A program made the position numbers and the translations under genes. 64,000 nt of DNA from an uncultured Eubacterium sp. (GTDB lineage Bacteria; Bacillota; Clostridia; Lachnospirales; Lachnospiraceae), in contig CANDJC010000002.1 in assembly GCA_947384955.1 (NCBI GenBank), positions 33,139-97,138 of the forward strand, read 5' to 3'. The notes under the pieces are model-generated. The model worked only from the letters and a program-made list of their open reading frames with translations, ran no database searches and was not told the DNA's origin. This document shows, piece by piece, positions 33,826-42,831 of the stretch. Each line of letters begins with the position of its first letter. The stretch's first letter is position 1.

Positions 33826-35613
33826 CTAAAATTTACGGAACCTTTCGTAGCGTTCTCTTGCAAAGTCTTCGCCGCTTTTTTCTGCCTGTGAGGACAGATA
33901 TTCCTTCAAATGCTTTTTCATATATTTAGAAATGGTTTCTACGGTCACTTCATCCGCTCCGCCGTATTCCGGGATAACCTCTTCGATTACCTGGAGGCTG
34001 TATAAATCCTGGGCCGTTATTTTCATCACTTCGGCGGCTTCCTGTGCGCGGCTGCTGTCTTTCCATAAAATCGATGAAAATCCTTCCGGCGACAGAACGG
34101 AATAGGTTGCGTTTTCCATCATCCATACCTGATTGCCGACGGCTAAGGCAAGCGCTCCGCCGCTGCCGCCTTCTCCGGTCATCATACAGATTACCGGCAC
34201 TTTCAGGGCAGACATTTCATATAAGTTCCTGGCAATTGCCTCGCCCTGCCCTGATTCTTCTGCTTCGGTTCCGCAAAAGGCGCCGGAAGTATTTACAAAG
34301 GTAACGACCGGGCGGTGGAATTTCTCTGCCTGCTTCATCAGACGCAGCGCTTTGCGGTAACCTTCCGGGGAAGCCATGCCGTAATTATGCTGCCGGCACT
34401 CTTCGATGTCGGAGCCTTTCTGTATGCCGATGACCGTAACCGGCTGTCCGTCTAAAAGGGCTATGCCGCCCGCAACCGCCGGGTCGTCCTTAAAATGCCT
34501 GTCGCCATGAAATTCCATAAATCCGTCAAATATCCGGCTGATGTAATCCATAGCGGTCGGACGCGTTACCTGCCTTGCGGCTTTGACTTTATCCCATGCC
34601 GTCAGGTTCTCTGCCTTTGCCATGCGCTCGCGGCACCGTTCGTCCGGTACGACATCCAGGGTTCCGGCTGTCGTAAACGCATGAAAGCTCTGGCTGCTGT
34701 GATGATATTTCAAAATCCGGGCAAGCGTCTGTTTTAAATCCTTCCGTTCCACAATCGCATCTACAAAGCCATGCTCCAGCTGGAATTCTGCCCTTTGAAA
34801 ACCTTCCGGCAGCTTTTCGCCGATTGTCTGTTCAATTACCCTCGGGCCTGCAAAGCCAATCAGAGCAGCCGGCTCTGCCAGGATAATATCTCCTAACATG
34901 GCAAAGCTCGCGGTCACTCCTCCGGTCGTCGGGTCCGTCAGCACCGGTACATACAAAAGGCCTGTATCGCTGTGCTTTTTTAATGCCGCGGATGTCTTTG
35001 CCATCTGCATCAGGGAAATAATTCCCTCCTGCATGCGCGCCCCGCCGGAACAGCAGAATAAAATCACAGGAAGACGCATGGCGGTCGCCTTTTCTACCGC
35101 ACAGGCAATTTTTTCGCCGACGACATGCCCCATGCTGCCCATTAAAAAGCGGGCATCGCAGACACCTATGACGGCCGGCTCTCCGTCAATCCTCGCATAG
35201 CCAATCGTAACGCCTTCTTTCAGTTTTGTCTTTTCCTGAGTCTGTGCTAGTTTTTCCTGATATCCCGGAAAATCCAGCGGGTCTGTTTCGCTTACATCTT
35301 CAAACCACGGTTCAAACGTACCGGCGTCCGCCACCATGCGGATTCGGTTTTTTGTACGGACGCGGAAATAATAGCCGCATTCTCTGCAGACATACTTATT
35401 TGCAATCGTCTCTGTCTTTGATAGAACCGCGCCGCACTTTTTACAGTGAAAGGCATCTCTGCCGGAATGGCTGTCTGTACTCAGCGGCGTTTTTTTATCC
35501 GTATCCTGTGCTTTTGCTTCCGGTCTTATTTCATAATCCGGCACAGGCATCGTTTCCTGCTTTAATAACTGTTTATTTTTTCTTTTCTCATTCCATTTAC
35601 GAATCCACGTCAT
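33826..35613 (-). CDS. accDA: Acetyl-CoA carboxylase carboxyltransferase, fused beta and alpha subunits
   Basis: The 595-residue protein joins AccD and AccA. The N-terminal AccD part has a CxxC...CxxC zinc ribbon (CKKCGAVL...CRECGYY, about 56-82) and [18 protein letters not shown]. The AccA part follows from about residue 330 ([19 protein letters not shown], then [19 protein letters not shown]). The complex transfers carboxylate from biotin to acetyl-CoA to give malonyl-CoA. In most bacteria the subunits are separate genes. The start overlaps the fabZ stop (ATGA). The biotin carrier (accB) and biotin carboxylase (accC) are not in this operon. Confidence 0.92.
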   Translation of the reverse strand: MTWIRKWNEKRKNKQLLKQETMPVPDYEIRPEAKAQDTDKKTPLSTDSHSGRDAFHCKKCGAVLSKTETIANKYVCRECGYYFRVRTKNRIRMVADAGTFEPWFEDVSETDPLDFPGYQEKLAQTQEKTKLKEGVTIGYARIDGEPAVIGVCDARFLMGSMGHVVGEKIACAVEKATAMRLPVILFCCSGGARMQEGIISLMQMAKTSAALKKHSDTGLLYVPVLTDPTTGGVTASFAMLGDIILAEPAALIGFAGPRVIEQTIGEKLPEGFQRAEFQLEHGFVDAIVERKDLKQTLARILKYHHSSQSFHAFTTAGTLDVVPDERCRERMAKAENLTAWDKVKAARQVTRPTAMDYISRIFDGFMEFHGDRHFKDDPAVAGGIALLDGQPVTVIGIQKGSDIEECRQHNYGMASPEGYRKALRLMKQAEKFHRPVVTFVNTSGAFCGTEAEESGQGEAIARNLYEMSALKVPVICMMTGEGGSGGALALAVGNQVWMMENATYSVLSPEGFSSILWKDSSRAQEAAEVMKITAQDLYSLQVIEEVIPEYGGADEVTVETISKYMKKHLKEYLSSQAEKSGEDFARERYERFRKF

Positions 35614-36053
35614 GCTTTTGCCTCACTTCCAATTGCAAACATGATTTCCGCAGAAGCTGCCAGTTTTCCTCCGACGGATGCTGTACACTTTCCGATTCCC
35701 ACCGGGCCTTTGACCTTTACAATCTCTGCTTCAAGCTGCAGCACATCGCCGGGAACGACCTTGTGCTTAAATTTTGCAGAATTGATTCCCGCAAAATAGG
35801 CTGTCTTTCCTTTCATTTCCGGCTGCGACAGCATCGCTACTGCCCCTGCCTGGGCCATTGCTTCCACTATCAGTACACCCGGCATAACCGGTTCGCCTGG
35901 AAAATGACCCGCGAAATACGGCTCGTTATAGCTGACACATTTCCGCGCGCTTACCCGCCTGCCCGGCTCTAATTCTTCTACTGTATCTAACAGCATAAAT
36001 GGCTGTCTGTGCGGGATAATTTCCATAATCTGTGACGCATTTAATAAAGACAT
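35610..36053 (-). CDS. fabZ: 3-hydroxyacyl-ACP dehydratase (FabZ)
   Basis: The 147-residue hot-dog-fold enzyme carries the FabZ catalytic His in [12 protein letters not shown] and Glu in [14 protein letters not shown]. It removes water from 3-hydroxyacyl-ACP during elongation. It sits between fabF and accDA and overlaps accDA. Confidence 0.93.
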   Translation of the reverse strand: MSLLNASQIMEIIPHRQPFMLLDTVEELEPGRRVSARKCVSYNEPYFAGHFPGEPVMPGVLIVEAMAQAGAVAMLSQPEMKGKTAYFAGINSAKFKHKVVPGDVLQLEAEIVKVKGPVGIGKCTASVGGKLAASAEIMFAIGSEAKA

Positions 36054-36079
36054 CCGTTTTCCTCCATTTTTTTCTGCAT

Positions 36080-37315
36080 TCAGCCGTCATATTTCGATAC
36101 GGCGAGTGTTGCATTGTGCCCGCCAAATCCAAGAGAATTCGATAATGCATGGCGTACTTCTTCTTCATACGGCTCCCTGCAGTAATCCAGGTCTAATTCT
36201 TCATCCGGTGTCGTATATCCTGCGGTCGCATGAATATAGCTGTCCTGAATTTCTTTTACACAGGTGATAAATTCCACTGCCCCTGCTGCCCCCAGCAGAT
36301 GACCAATCATGGATTTTGTGGAATTGATGTGAATCCGGTCTGCATGGCTTCCAAACGCCAGCTTCACTGCTCTTGTTTCAAACAGGTCGTTATGATGCGT
36401 CGCTGTCCCGTGCGCGTTAATATATGTAATGTCTTCCGGCGCCAGTCCAGCATCGGTCATGGCATTTGTCATTGCCCTAGCGGCTCCTGCGCCGTCTTCT
36501 GCCGGAGAAGTAATATGGTATGCATCCGAAGAGCATCCGTATCCTGTAACCTCCGCATAAATTCTGGCTCCGCGTTTTTTTGCATGCTCGAGCTCCTCTA
36601 AAATCACAATGCCCGCACCTTCGCCCATTACAAATCCGCTGCGGTTTTTATCGAACGGAAGCGAGCAGCGGGCCGGGTCGCTTTCCAGGGACAGAGCCGT
36701 TAACGCGGTAAATCCTGCAATTCCAACCGGCGTAATGCAGCTCTCACAGCCGCCCGCCACCATAATATCCGCATCGCCGTACTGAATGGTGCGGAATGCT
36801 TCTCCGATACTGTTCGTGCCGGTAGCACAGGCAGTTACAGCGTTCATGCTCTTGCCCTTTAACCCATAAGCAATCGATACATTTCCGGCTGCCATATTTG
36901 AAATCATCATAGGCACGAACAGCGGGTTGACTCTGGACGGGCCTTTTTCCAGCATTTTTTTATGCTCCCGCTCAATCGCCTGCAGGCTCCCGATGCCGGA
37001 ACCGATAATACATCCGGCCCGGTAAGCGTCCTCGCTGCTCATGTCAAGCCCTGCATCCTCCACAGCTTCTTTTGCGGCTGCCATTGCGTACTGGCTGAAC
37101 AGCTCCATGCGTTTTGCGGATTTAAAATCCATGTAATTTTTACCGTCAAATCCTTTTACTTCCGCGGCCAGACGGCATTTATAATCTGACGCGTCAAAAT
37201 GCGTAATCGGGCCGAATCCGGTTTTCTGCTCTTTCACAGAATTCCAGAATTCTGCCACACTTAATCCAATCGGTGTAACTGCTCCCATTCCAGTTACTGC
37301 TACTCTGCGTTTCAT
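36080..37315 (-). CDS. fabF: 3-oxoacyl-ACP synthase II (FabF)
   Basis: The elongation condensing enzyme. The Cys-His-His triad is visible: Cys in VTACATGTNSIG, His in INAHGTATHHND and His in KSMIGHLLGAAGA. Length is 411 residues, as expected. It starts MKRRVAVTGMGAVTPIG. Confidence 0.94.
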   Translation of the reverse strand: MKRRVAVTGMGAVTPIGLSVAEFWNSVKEQKTGFGPITHFDASDYKCRLAAEVKGFDGKNYMDFKSAKRMELFSQYAMAAAKEAVEDAGLDMSSEDAYRAGCIIGSGIGSLQAIEREHKKMLEKGPSRVNPLFVPMMISNMAAGNVSIAYGLKGKSMNAVTACATGTNSIGEAFRTIQYGDADIMVAGGCESCITPVGIAGFTALTALSLESDPARCSLPFDKNRSGFVMGEGAGIVILEELEHAKKRGARIYAEVTGYGCSSDAYHITSPAEDGAGAARAMTNAMTDAGLAPEDITYINAHGTATHHNDLFETRAVKLAFGSHADRIHINSTKSMIGHLLGAAGAVEFITCVKEIQDSYIHATAGYTTPDEELDLDYCREPYEEEVRHALSNSLGFGGHNATLAVSKYDG

Positions 37316-37380
37316 TCTTACCTCCTGATTCCAGATGCGGCACCGCCGCCTGTGTTTTCTGCTTTCCGCTCTCCAACTCC

Positions 37381-38121
37381 CTACATTGCCATACCGCCGT
37401 CTGCGCTTATCACCTGCCCGGTCAGATAAGATGACTGGTCAGATGACAGAAACAGTACCACGTCCGCGATTTCCTCCGGCTTCGCCGCACGTCCCAGCGG
37501 AATCTGTGCCAGCATCTGTTCTTTGACTTTATCCGGCAGATGCTCTGTCATCTCAGTTTGTACGTATCCCGGCGCAATGGCGTTGACAAGAATCCCGCGG
37601 GACGCCAGCTCTCTTGCCGCGCTCTTTGTCAGACCGATGATTCCGGCTTTGGATGCACTGTAATTTGCCTGCCCGGCATTGCCTAAAATACCAGAAACGG
37701 AAGTAATGTTAATAATGCGCCCGCTGCGCTGTTTTAGCAGATACCTGGAAGCATGGCGGATTGTATGAAACGTGCCTTTCAGGTTCACATCCAGCACACT
37801 GTCGTAATCTTCTTCCGACATTTTCATTAACAGTCCGTCTTTTGTAATGCCCGCATTATTTACAAGAATATCCAGCCTGCCGCTTTTTTTGATTATCATT
37901 TCTATCATATCGCCGCATGCTTTAAAATCAGCCACATTGCACTGCACTGCTTCCGCTCTGCCGCCGTTTTGTATAATTTCTGCCGCCGCGGCTTCGGCTG
38001 CTTCTTTCGAACCGTTATAATTCAGATAGACATAAGCGCCTTGCTGCGCCAGCCTGACTGCCGCCGCACGGCCGATTCCTCTCCCGGCTCCTGTCACCAG
38101 TGCGATTTTACCTGTTAACAT
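37381..38121 (-). CDS. fabG: 3-oxoacyl-ACP reductase (FabG)
   Basis: A short-chain dehydrogenase of 246 residues: TGAGRGIGRAAA nucleotide loop, NNAG motif, and the Ser-Tyr-Lys catalytic set in ITSVSGILGNAGQANYSASK. It reduces 3-oxoacyl-ACP with NADPH. It overlaps the end of fabD by 14 bases. Confidence 0.93.
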   Translation of the reverse strand: MLTGKIALVTGAGRGIGRAAAVRLAQQGAYVYLNYNGSKEAAEAAAAEIIQNGGRAEAVQCNVADFKACGDMIEMIIKKSGRLDILVNNAGITKDGLLMKMSEEDYDSVLDVNLKGTFHTIRHASRYLLKQRSGRIINITSVSGILGNAGQANYSASKAGIIGLTKSAARELASRGILVNAIAPGYVQTEMTEHLPDKVKEQMLAQIPLGRAAKPEEIADVVLFLSSDQSSYLTGQVISADGGMAM

Positions 38122-39022
38122 AAGCTTCTAACTCCTCCGGTTTTTCAATATGATACACAGATACTTCCCTGTTTATTTTTTTCATAAATCCGCTTAATGT
38201 CCTGCCAGGCCCGATTTCTACAAATTCATCCGCGCCCTCTTCAATCAGCAGCTCTATGCTCTGCTGCCAGCGTACCGGAGAAGACACCTGTTTTTCCAGC
38301 AAGCCTTTAATTTCCGTGTAATCTGTCACAAAATCAGCAGTCACATTTGATACATACGGAACCGCAATTTCGCGCACCGTTACTCCGGCTAATTCCTCTG
38401 CCAGTTTTGCGCCCGCTGTTTCCAGCATCTTTGAATGGAACGGGCCGCTTACCTTTAACGGCAGAATGCGCTTTGCGCCCGCCGCTTTGCATGCTTCTCC
38501 GGCTGCCTGGACAGCTGCCTGCTCTCCGGTAATCACAATCTGCCCCGGACAGTTATAATTTGCAACCGATACGATTCCTTCTGTCTGCTCACATGCCTGT
38601 TCAATCGCATCCGCATCCAGACCGATGACCGCTGCCATTGCACCGCCCTGCGGCACGGCTTCCTGCATATAAATGCCGCGCTTTCTTACAATACGGAACG
38701 CATCAGCCGGGTCTAACGCTTTTGAAACAATCAAAGCGCCGTATTCGCCAAGGCTTAATCCCGCCGCATAATCCGGCCGCAGATTTGCCTGCTCCATTGC
38801 CATGTAAATCGCTGTTTCGGCTGTCAGCATTGCTATCTGCGTATATTCTGTAATGTTTATTTTTTCATTTTCTTCGAAACACAGCGCCGGAATATCTAAA
38901 CCGGTTACATTTGAGGCCAGTTCAAATACCGCTTTGCAGACCTGATACCGGTCATAAAATTCTTTTGCCATTCCGACATACTGTGCTCCCTGTCCCGGAA
39001 ACATATAGACTGTCTTTCCCAT
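38108..39022 (-). CDS. fabD: Malonyl-CoA:ACP transacylase (FabD)
   Basis: The protein starts MGKTVYMFPGQGAQYVGMAK at 39022. The longer frame to 39082 would add 20 residues not typical of FabD. The nucleophile lies in the GLSLGEYGAL elbow and the partner His in GPFHSKML. It loads malonate onto ACP. The 304-residue length matches the family. Confidence 0.92.
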   Translation of the reverse strand: MGKTVYMFPGQGAQYVGMAKEFYDRYQVCKAVFELASNVTGLDIPALCFEENEKINITEYTQIAMLTAETAIYMAMEQANLRPDYAAGLSLGEYGALIVSKALDPADAFRIVRKRGIYMQEAVPQGGAMAAVIGLDADAIEQACEQTEGIVSVANYNCPGQIVITGEQAAVQAAGEACKAAGAKRILPLKVSGPFHSKMLETAGAKLAEELAGVTVREIAVPYVSNVTADFVTDYTEIKGLLEKQVSSPVRWQQSIELLIEEGADEFVEIGPGRTLSGFMKKINREVSVYHIEKPEELEAYVNR

Positions 39023-39091
39023 AACTGCTGTTATCCGCCTTTCTGTATGTGTTTGCTTCCTGCCGCCTTTCACTGCATCCATTTACATTTC

Positions 39092-40015
39092 TTACAGCTT
39101 CATCAGTTTTTCTGCCTGTTCCATGATCTCATCTATAATTTCCTTACATGTATTTTCCTGTCTGACAAGCCCTGCAATCTGTCCCGCCATCAGGCTTCCG
39201 CCCTTGACATCTCCGTCCATAACCGCTTTGCGCAGGGAGCCGAGCGTAAGTGTTTCTAATTCTTCAAAAGAAGCTCCCTCTTTTTCCATTTTCAGATAAT
39301 CACGGCTCATCTGATTGCGGAGCACGCGGATTGGATGCCCGGTGGAGCGTCCGGTTACTTCTGAGTCTATATCTTTCGCTTTTACAATGCGTTCTTTATA
39401 GTTCGGATGCGCAATTGATTCAGCGGCTGTTACAAACCTGGTTCCCATCTGAACTGCCTCGGCTCCTAACATAAATGCCGCCGCAAAGCCTCTGGCATCC
39501 GCAATCCCTCCGGCTGCGATAACCGGTATCTGCACCGCATCCACTGCCTGCGGCACAAGCGCCATTGTCGTCAGCTCTCCGATATGTCCGCCTGACTCCA
39601 TGCCTTCTGCTACCACCGCATCGGCTCCGGCACGTTCCATCAGTTTTGCCATTGCCGCGCTGGCTATGACCGGAATCACTTTGACTCCTGCTTCTTTCCA
39701 CATCGGCAGAAACCTGCCTGGATTTCCGGCGCCCGTAGTGACGACAGGCACACCTTCTTCCACAACGACTTTCGCAACTTCCGCCGCATTCGGGTTCATC
39801 AGCATCACATTAACGCCAAACGGGCGGTCTGTCAGTTTTTTCACTTCCCGAATCTGCTCCCGCACAATCTCAGGCGGTGCGCTGGCTGCCCCGATAATCC
39901 CAAGCCCGCCGGCACTGGATACGGCTGCCGCTAAATGATACTCCGCAACCCATGCCATGCCGCCCTGGATAATCGGATGTTCAATTCCTAAAAGCTCTGT
40001 AATTCTGGTTTTCAT
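39092..40015 (-). CDS. fabK: Enoyl-ACP reductase II (FabK)
   Basis: The 307-residue flavoprotein of the NPD-like TIM-barrel family starts with GIEHPIIQGGMAWVAEYHLA and has AGGLGIIGAA and VIAAGGIADARG (phosphate-binding) motifs. It is the FMN-dependent enoyl reductase that replaces FabI in many Firmicutes and makes them tolerant of triclosan. No fabI is seen in the window. Confidence 0.92.
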   Translation of the reverse strand: MKTRITELLGIEHPIIQGGMAWVAEYHLAAAVSSAGGLGIIGAASAPPEIVREQIREVKKLTDRPFGVNVMLMNPNAAEVAKVVVEEGVPVVTTGAGNPGRFLPMWKEAGVKVIPVIASAAMAKLMERAGADAVVAEGMESGGHIGELTTMALVPQAVDAVQIPVIAAGGIADARGFAAAFMLGAEAVQMGTRFVTAAESIAHPNYKERIVKAKDIDSEVTGRSTGHPIRVLRNQMSRDYLKMEKEGASFEELETLTLGSLRKAVMDGDVKGGSLMAGQIAGLVRQENTCKEIIDEIMEQAEKLMKL

Positions 40016-40026
40016 GATTTTCCGCC

Positions 40027-40257
40027 TTATTCTGTTACATTATGCTCTTTTAAGTAGGTTATGATGTCGCCAACTGTGGTGACGTTTTCTAAATCTTCTG
40101 ACGGTATTTCAATGCCGAATTCTTCTTCTAATGCCATGACCAGCTCAAAAATATCCAGGGAGTCTGCACCCAGGTCGTCTTTGAATGAGGTTGCTTCGGT
40201 GATGGCTGTATCTGTATTTAACTGTTCTTTTACGATTTCTGCGATTTTTTCTAACAT
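40027..40257 (-). CDS. acpP: Acyl carrier protein
   Basis: The 76-residue acidic protein has the DSLD motif ([12 protein letters not shown]) whose serine receives phosphopantetheine. It is the first gene of the operon, 11 bases before fabK, below a promoter with three operator boxes. Confidence 0.95.
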   Translation of the reverse strand: MLEKIAEIVKEQLNTDTAITEATSFKDDLGADSLDIFELVMALEEEFGIEIPSEDLENVTTVGDIITYLKEHNVTE

Positions 40258-40292
40258 TTTTCTTTCTCCTTGTTTTCGGGGTGCTAAGTTTG

Positions 40293-40368
40293 TTTGAGAG
40301 TCGAATTATTTGATTATCGAATTGTTTGACTCTCAAAGAATCATAGTACGGATGGGAAAATTTGTCAA
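40293..40368 (-). promoter_or_regulatory. fab operon promoter with three FabT-like boxes
   Basis: On the minus strand TTGACA (40368-40363), 17 bases and TATGAT (40345-40340). Just downstream lie three related 13-mers at 16-base steps: TTTGAGAGTCGAA (40293-40305), TTTGATTATCGAA (40309-40321) and TTTGACTCTCAAA (40325-40337). They resemble the TTTGA-N3-TCAAA palindrome bound by FabT. Their position after the -10 box would block transcription. Confidence 0.75.
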
Positions 40369-40487
40369 GATGGAATTGGGGGATTTTTTTGAAAAGGGGG
40401 AGGGGGATTTTATGCAAGAGTCATAATCTGCAGCAGCATATCCTCGATAAACCTTTCAAAGCATTCCCGGTCACGCACTCTTTTCAA

Positions 40488-40516
40488 TTGACTTTTCATT
40501 TTTTTGTGCCTATAAT
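40488..40516 (+). promoter_or_regulatory. Promoter of the GNAT gene
   Basis: TTGACT (40488-40493), a 17-base spacer and TATAAT (40511-40516). Confidence 0.65.
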
Positions 40517-40565
40517 AATACCAGTGAAAAACCCCCGTTCTATAAAAGCAAGGAGACACTGCAGA

Positions 40566-41102
40566 ATGATTCATTACAAAACACTTACCGAACCGGAAAT
40601 TACACGGGAGCTGTTCAGCTGTTTCATCCGTCATCAGACCGTTACAAAATGTCTGCGCCGCGAAAACGGCAGGTGGACGGTAAAAGATGTTCCGTTTATT
40701 GATAACTGGTCTGAGGATGACTATCGTATACTGGTGCAGTGCCTGAAAAACACTGCTGCAACAGGCGGATTTGTATACGGTGCTTTTGCAGACGGTGTTT
40801 TAAAAGGATTTGTATCCGTTGAACCGGAGCTCTGCGGCAGTCAGAAACAATATCTTGACCTTTCCAGCCTGCATACTTCTGAAGATATGCGAAGAAGTGG
40901 AATCGGCAGACAGCTTTTCCTGGCAGCAAAAAAATGGGCAAAGGAAAAAGGTGCCGGAAAGCTGTATATTTCTGCACATTCTGCTGTAGAAAGCCAGGCA
41001 TTTTATGAAGCTCTGGGCTGTGTGGATGCACAAGAATACATTCAAAAGCATGTGGAACAGGAACCGTATGACCGCCAGATGGAATGTGATTTAACTTCAT
41101 GA
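40566..41102 (+). CDS. GNAT-family N-acetyltransferase
   Basis: The 178-residue protein starts at the ATG at 40566 (AAGGAGA about 10 bases upstream); a longer frame includes the promoter and is wrong. The acetyl-CoA-binding motif A is visible (LDLSSLHTSEDMRRSGIGRQ, R/QxxGxG/A type), followed by YISAHSAVESQAFYEALG. Substrate unknown. Transcribed away from the fab operon. Confidence 0.85.
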   Translation: MIHYKTLTEPEITRELFSCFIRHQTVTKCLRRENGRWTVKDVPFIDNWSEDDYRILVQCLKNTAATGGFVYGAFADGVLKGFVSVEPELCGSQKQYLDLSSLHTSEDMRRSGIGRQLFLAAKKWAKEKGAGKLYISAHSAVESQAFYEALGCVDAQEYIQKHVEQEPYDRQMECDLTS

Positions 41103-41168
41103 AAAGCGAAATTTTACTTAGCAATCAGCCAGAGTTTTGCTTAGTAATCAGCCAGAGGAAAGATAAAG

Positions 41169-41714
41169 ATGGATACCGTAATCAAAGACTGTGAGAATAA
41201 AAAATATACAATCGATGATATTTACGCTCTGCCCGAAGGAGAAAGAGCGGAGTTAATCGACGGACAAATTTACTATATGGCCCCGCCAGGCCGTACGCAT
41301 CAAAAACTTGTGAGCAGACTGCATCAGACAATTGCAAACTACATCGATGCTCATCATGGAACATGCGAAATATATCCTGCTCCGTTTGCTGTATTTTTAA
41401 ACAAAGCGGATAACACCACTTACCTGGAACCAGACCTGTCTGTAATATGCGATATTTCCAAATTAGACGAACAGGGCTGCCATGGAGCCCCGGACTGGGT
41501 AATAGAAATCGTCTCCCCAAGCAGCCGCCCCAGGGATTATATAAAGAAACTGCTGAAATACGGTTCCAGCGGCGTCCGGGAATACTGGATTGCCGACCCT
41601 GATGAAAAACTCGTTACTGTCTATCAGTTTGAAAAAGAAACCATGATACAATATACTTTCGGCTCAGATATTCCAGTCGGAATTTTCAGTAATTTTTCCA
41701 TCAGAATACAGTAA
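41169..41714 (+). CDS. Uma2-family (DUF820) nuclease-like protein, copy 1
   Basis: The 181-residue protein has the Uma2 layout: YALPEGERAELIDGQIYYMA, then YLEPDLSVICD, then GAPDWVIEIVSPSS and REYWIADP. The family has a PD-(D/E)XK fold, but its biological role is not settled. A GAGGAAAG site precedes the ATG. A related gene lies directly downstream. Confidence 0.85.
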   Translation: MDTVIKDCENKKYTIDDIYALPEGERAELIDGQIYYMAPPGRTHQKLVSRLHQTIANYIDAHHGTCEIYPAPFAVFLNKADNTTYLEPDLSVICDISKLDEQGCHGAPDWVIEIVSPSSRPRDYIKKLLKYGSSGVREYWIADPDEKLVTVYQFEKETMIQYTFGSDIPVGIFSNFSIRIQ

Positions 41715-41766
41715 CTGTCAAAAAGAATTCACAAAAACTCAGAAAGCTTCAGAAAGGATTTCTAAT

Positions 41767-42324
41767 ATGGAATCAGCAAATGCTGCTTATAGAAAGGACG
41801 AAAAAATAAACGGCACTGTATACGGCATGTCGCCTTCTCCAAATTTCAGGCATGGAATTATAAACGCAAATATCAGCAGAATGATTGGAAACGGCTTAAA
41901 CAACAGTCTGTATCTGGTATTCATGGAAAACCTGGATTATCATTATCACCCGGAAATAAACGATGACTATTTCTGCCCGGATATTATGATTATCTGTGAC
42001 CGGAATCGTTTAAAAGGCGGAGCATACAGCGGAGTTCCTAAATTTATTGCAGAAACCCTGAGTCCTTCCACCGCAATACGTGACCGCACAGTAAAAAAAG
42101 ATGCCTATGAAAAAGCCGGTGTAGAAGAATACTGGATTGTTACCCCAAATGGAAAATCGCTCGAAATCTATTATTTAAACAATCACAAATATATTCTGCA
42201 ACAAAATTACATTCTGGTAAGTGACCCGGAAGATTCAGATTTCAATGCTGAAACAGTAATTACATTAAAAGCATTTCCAAACGTAACCATGACATTAAAA
42301 GATATATTTGAAAATGCAGATTAA
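41767..42324 (+). CDS. Uma2-family (DUF820) nuclease-like protein, copy 2
   Basis: The 185-residue relative of the previous gene has FCPDIMIICDR, GVPKFIAETLSPST and EEYWIVTP. The sequences are clearly diverged, so the duplication is old. AAAGGA precedes the ATG. Probably co-transcribed with copy 1. Confidence 0.82.
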   Translation: MESANAAYRKDEKINGTVYGMSPSPNFRHGIINANISRMIGNGLNNSLYLVFMENLDYHYHPEINDDYFCPDIMIICDRNRLKGGAYSGVPKFIAETLSPSTAIRDRTVKKDAYEKAGVEEYWIVTPNGKSLEIYYLNNHKYILQQNYILVSDPEDSDFNAETVITLKAFPNVTMTLKDIFENAD

Positions 42325-42549
42325 AAACAGAACGTTATCCCTTCTCCCCTGCATCCTTCCAGATGTGTCCCTTGTGCGCAGACAGCACTTCCCGTCACCC
42401 GCTGGCTTCCACAAATTTACGCCAAAAACCACTGACACTCTCCTTAACCTTTATCTGGCATGCAGACTATAAACTATTTCCAGCAAATATCTATGCCGCA
42501 CCCAGAATATCTCAAATAACACTTGCCAAATAACAGCCGCCAAATAACA
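42325..42549. other. Intergenic region before the palindromic element
   Basis: No gene seen. A short direct repeat of GCCAAATAACAGCC occurs twice in a row just before the element (about 42525-42552). Confidence 0.4.
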
Positions 42550-42793
42550 GCCGGGAGAGGGGATTTACCCGGTCTTCCTGCGGCATTGGAAGAATGTTTA
42601 GAATCCCTTAGTATTCTGCCCTGTAACCAGGCGGCAAAGCCGAAGCGGCACCTTTAGCTGCTGGCTGCAGGCCAGGGCGAACTAGGTGCCGCGACCGTCC
42701 GGGGCCACAGCCTGGATGCAGAATACTTAGGGATTCTTAACATTCTGGAGCCGCCGCAGGAAGACCGGGTAAATCCCCTCTCCCGGCGTCCGA
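42550..42793. repeat. Palindromic repeat element, copy 1
   Basis: Perfect 35-base terminal inverted arms lie at 42550-42584 and 42753-42787 (outer ends GCCGGGAGAGGGGATTT...). Imperfect pairing continues inward (GAATCCCTTAGTATTCTGC against GCAGAATACTTAGGGATTC). An inner stem, GCGGCACCT/AGGTGCCGC, caps the loop. No open frame and no clear target-site duplication were seen. A second copy in the other orientation starts near 63860. Confidence 0.8.
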
Positions 42794-42831
42794 GAGGCCA
42801 CAATCCCCCTGCCATCCCCTGCAGCATCTGT

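Noticed and set aside
34044-34304. Plus-strand frames opposite accDA and other fab genes
   Set aside because: The fab proteins are certain, and the opposite frames follow from the GC-richer codon use.
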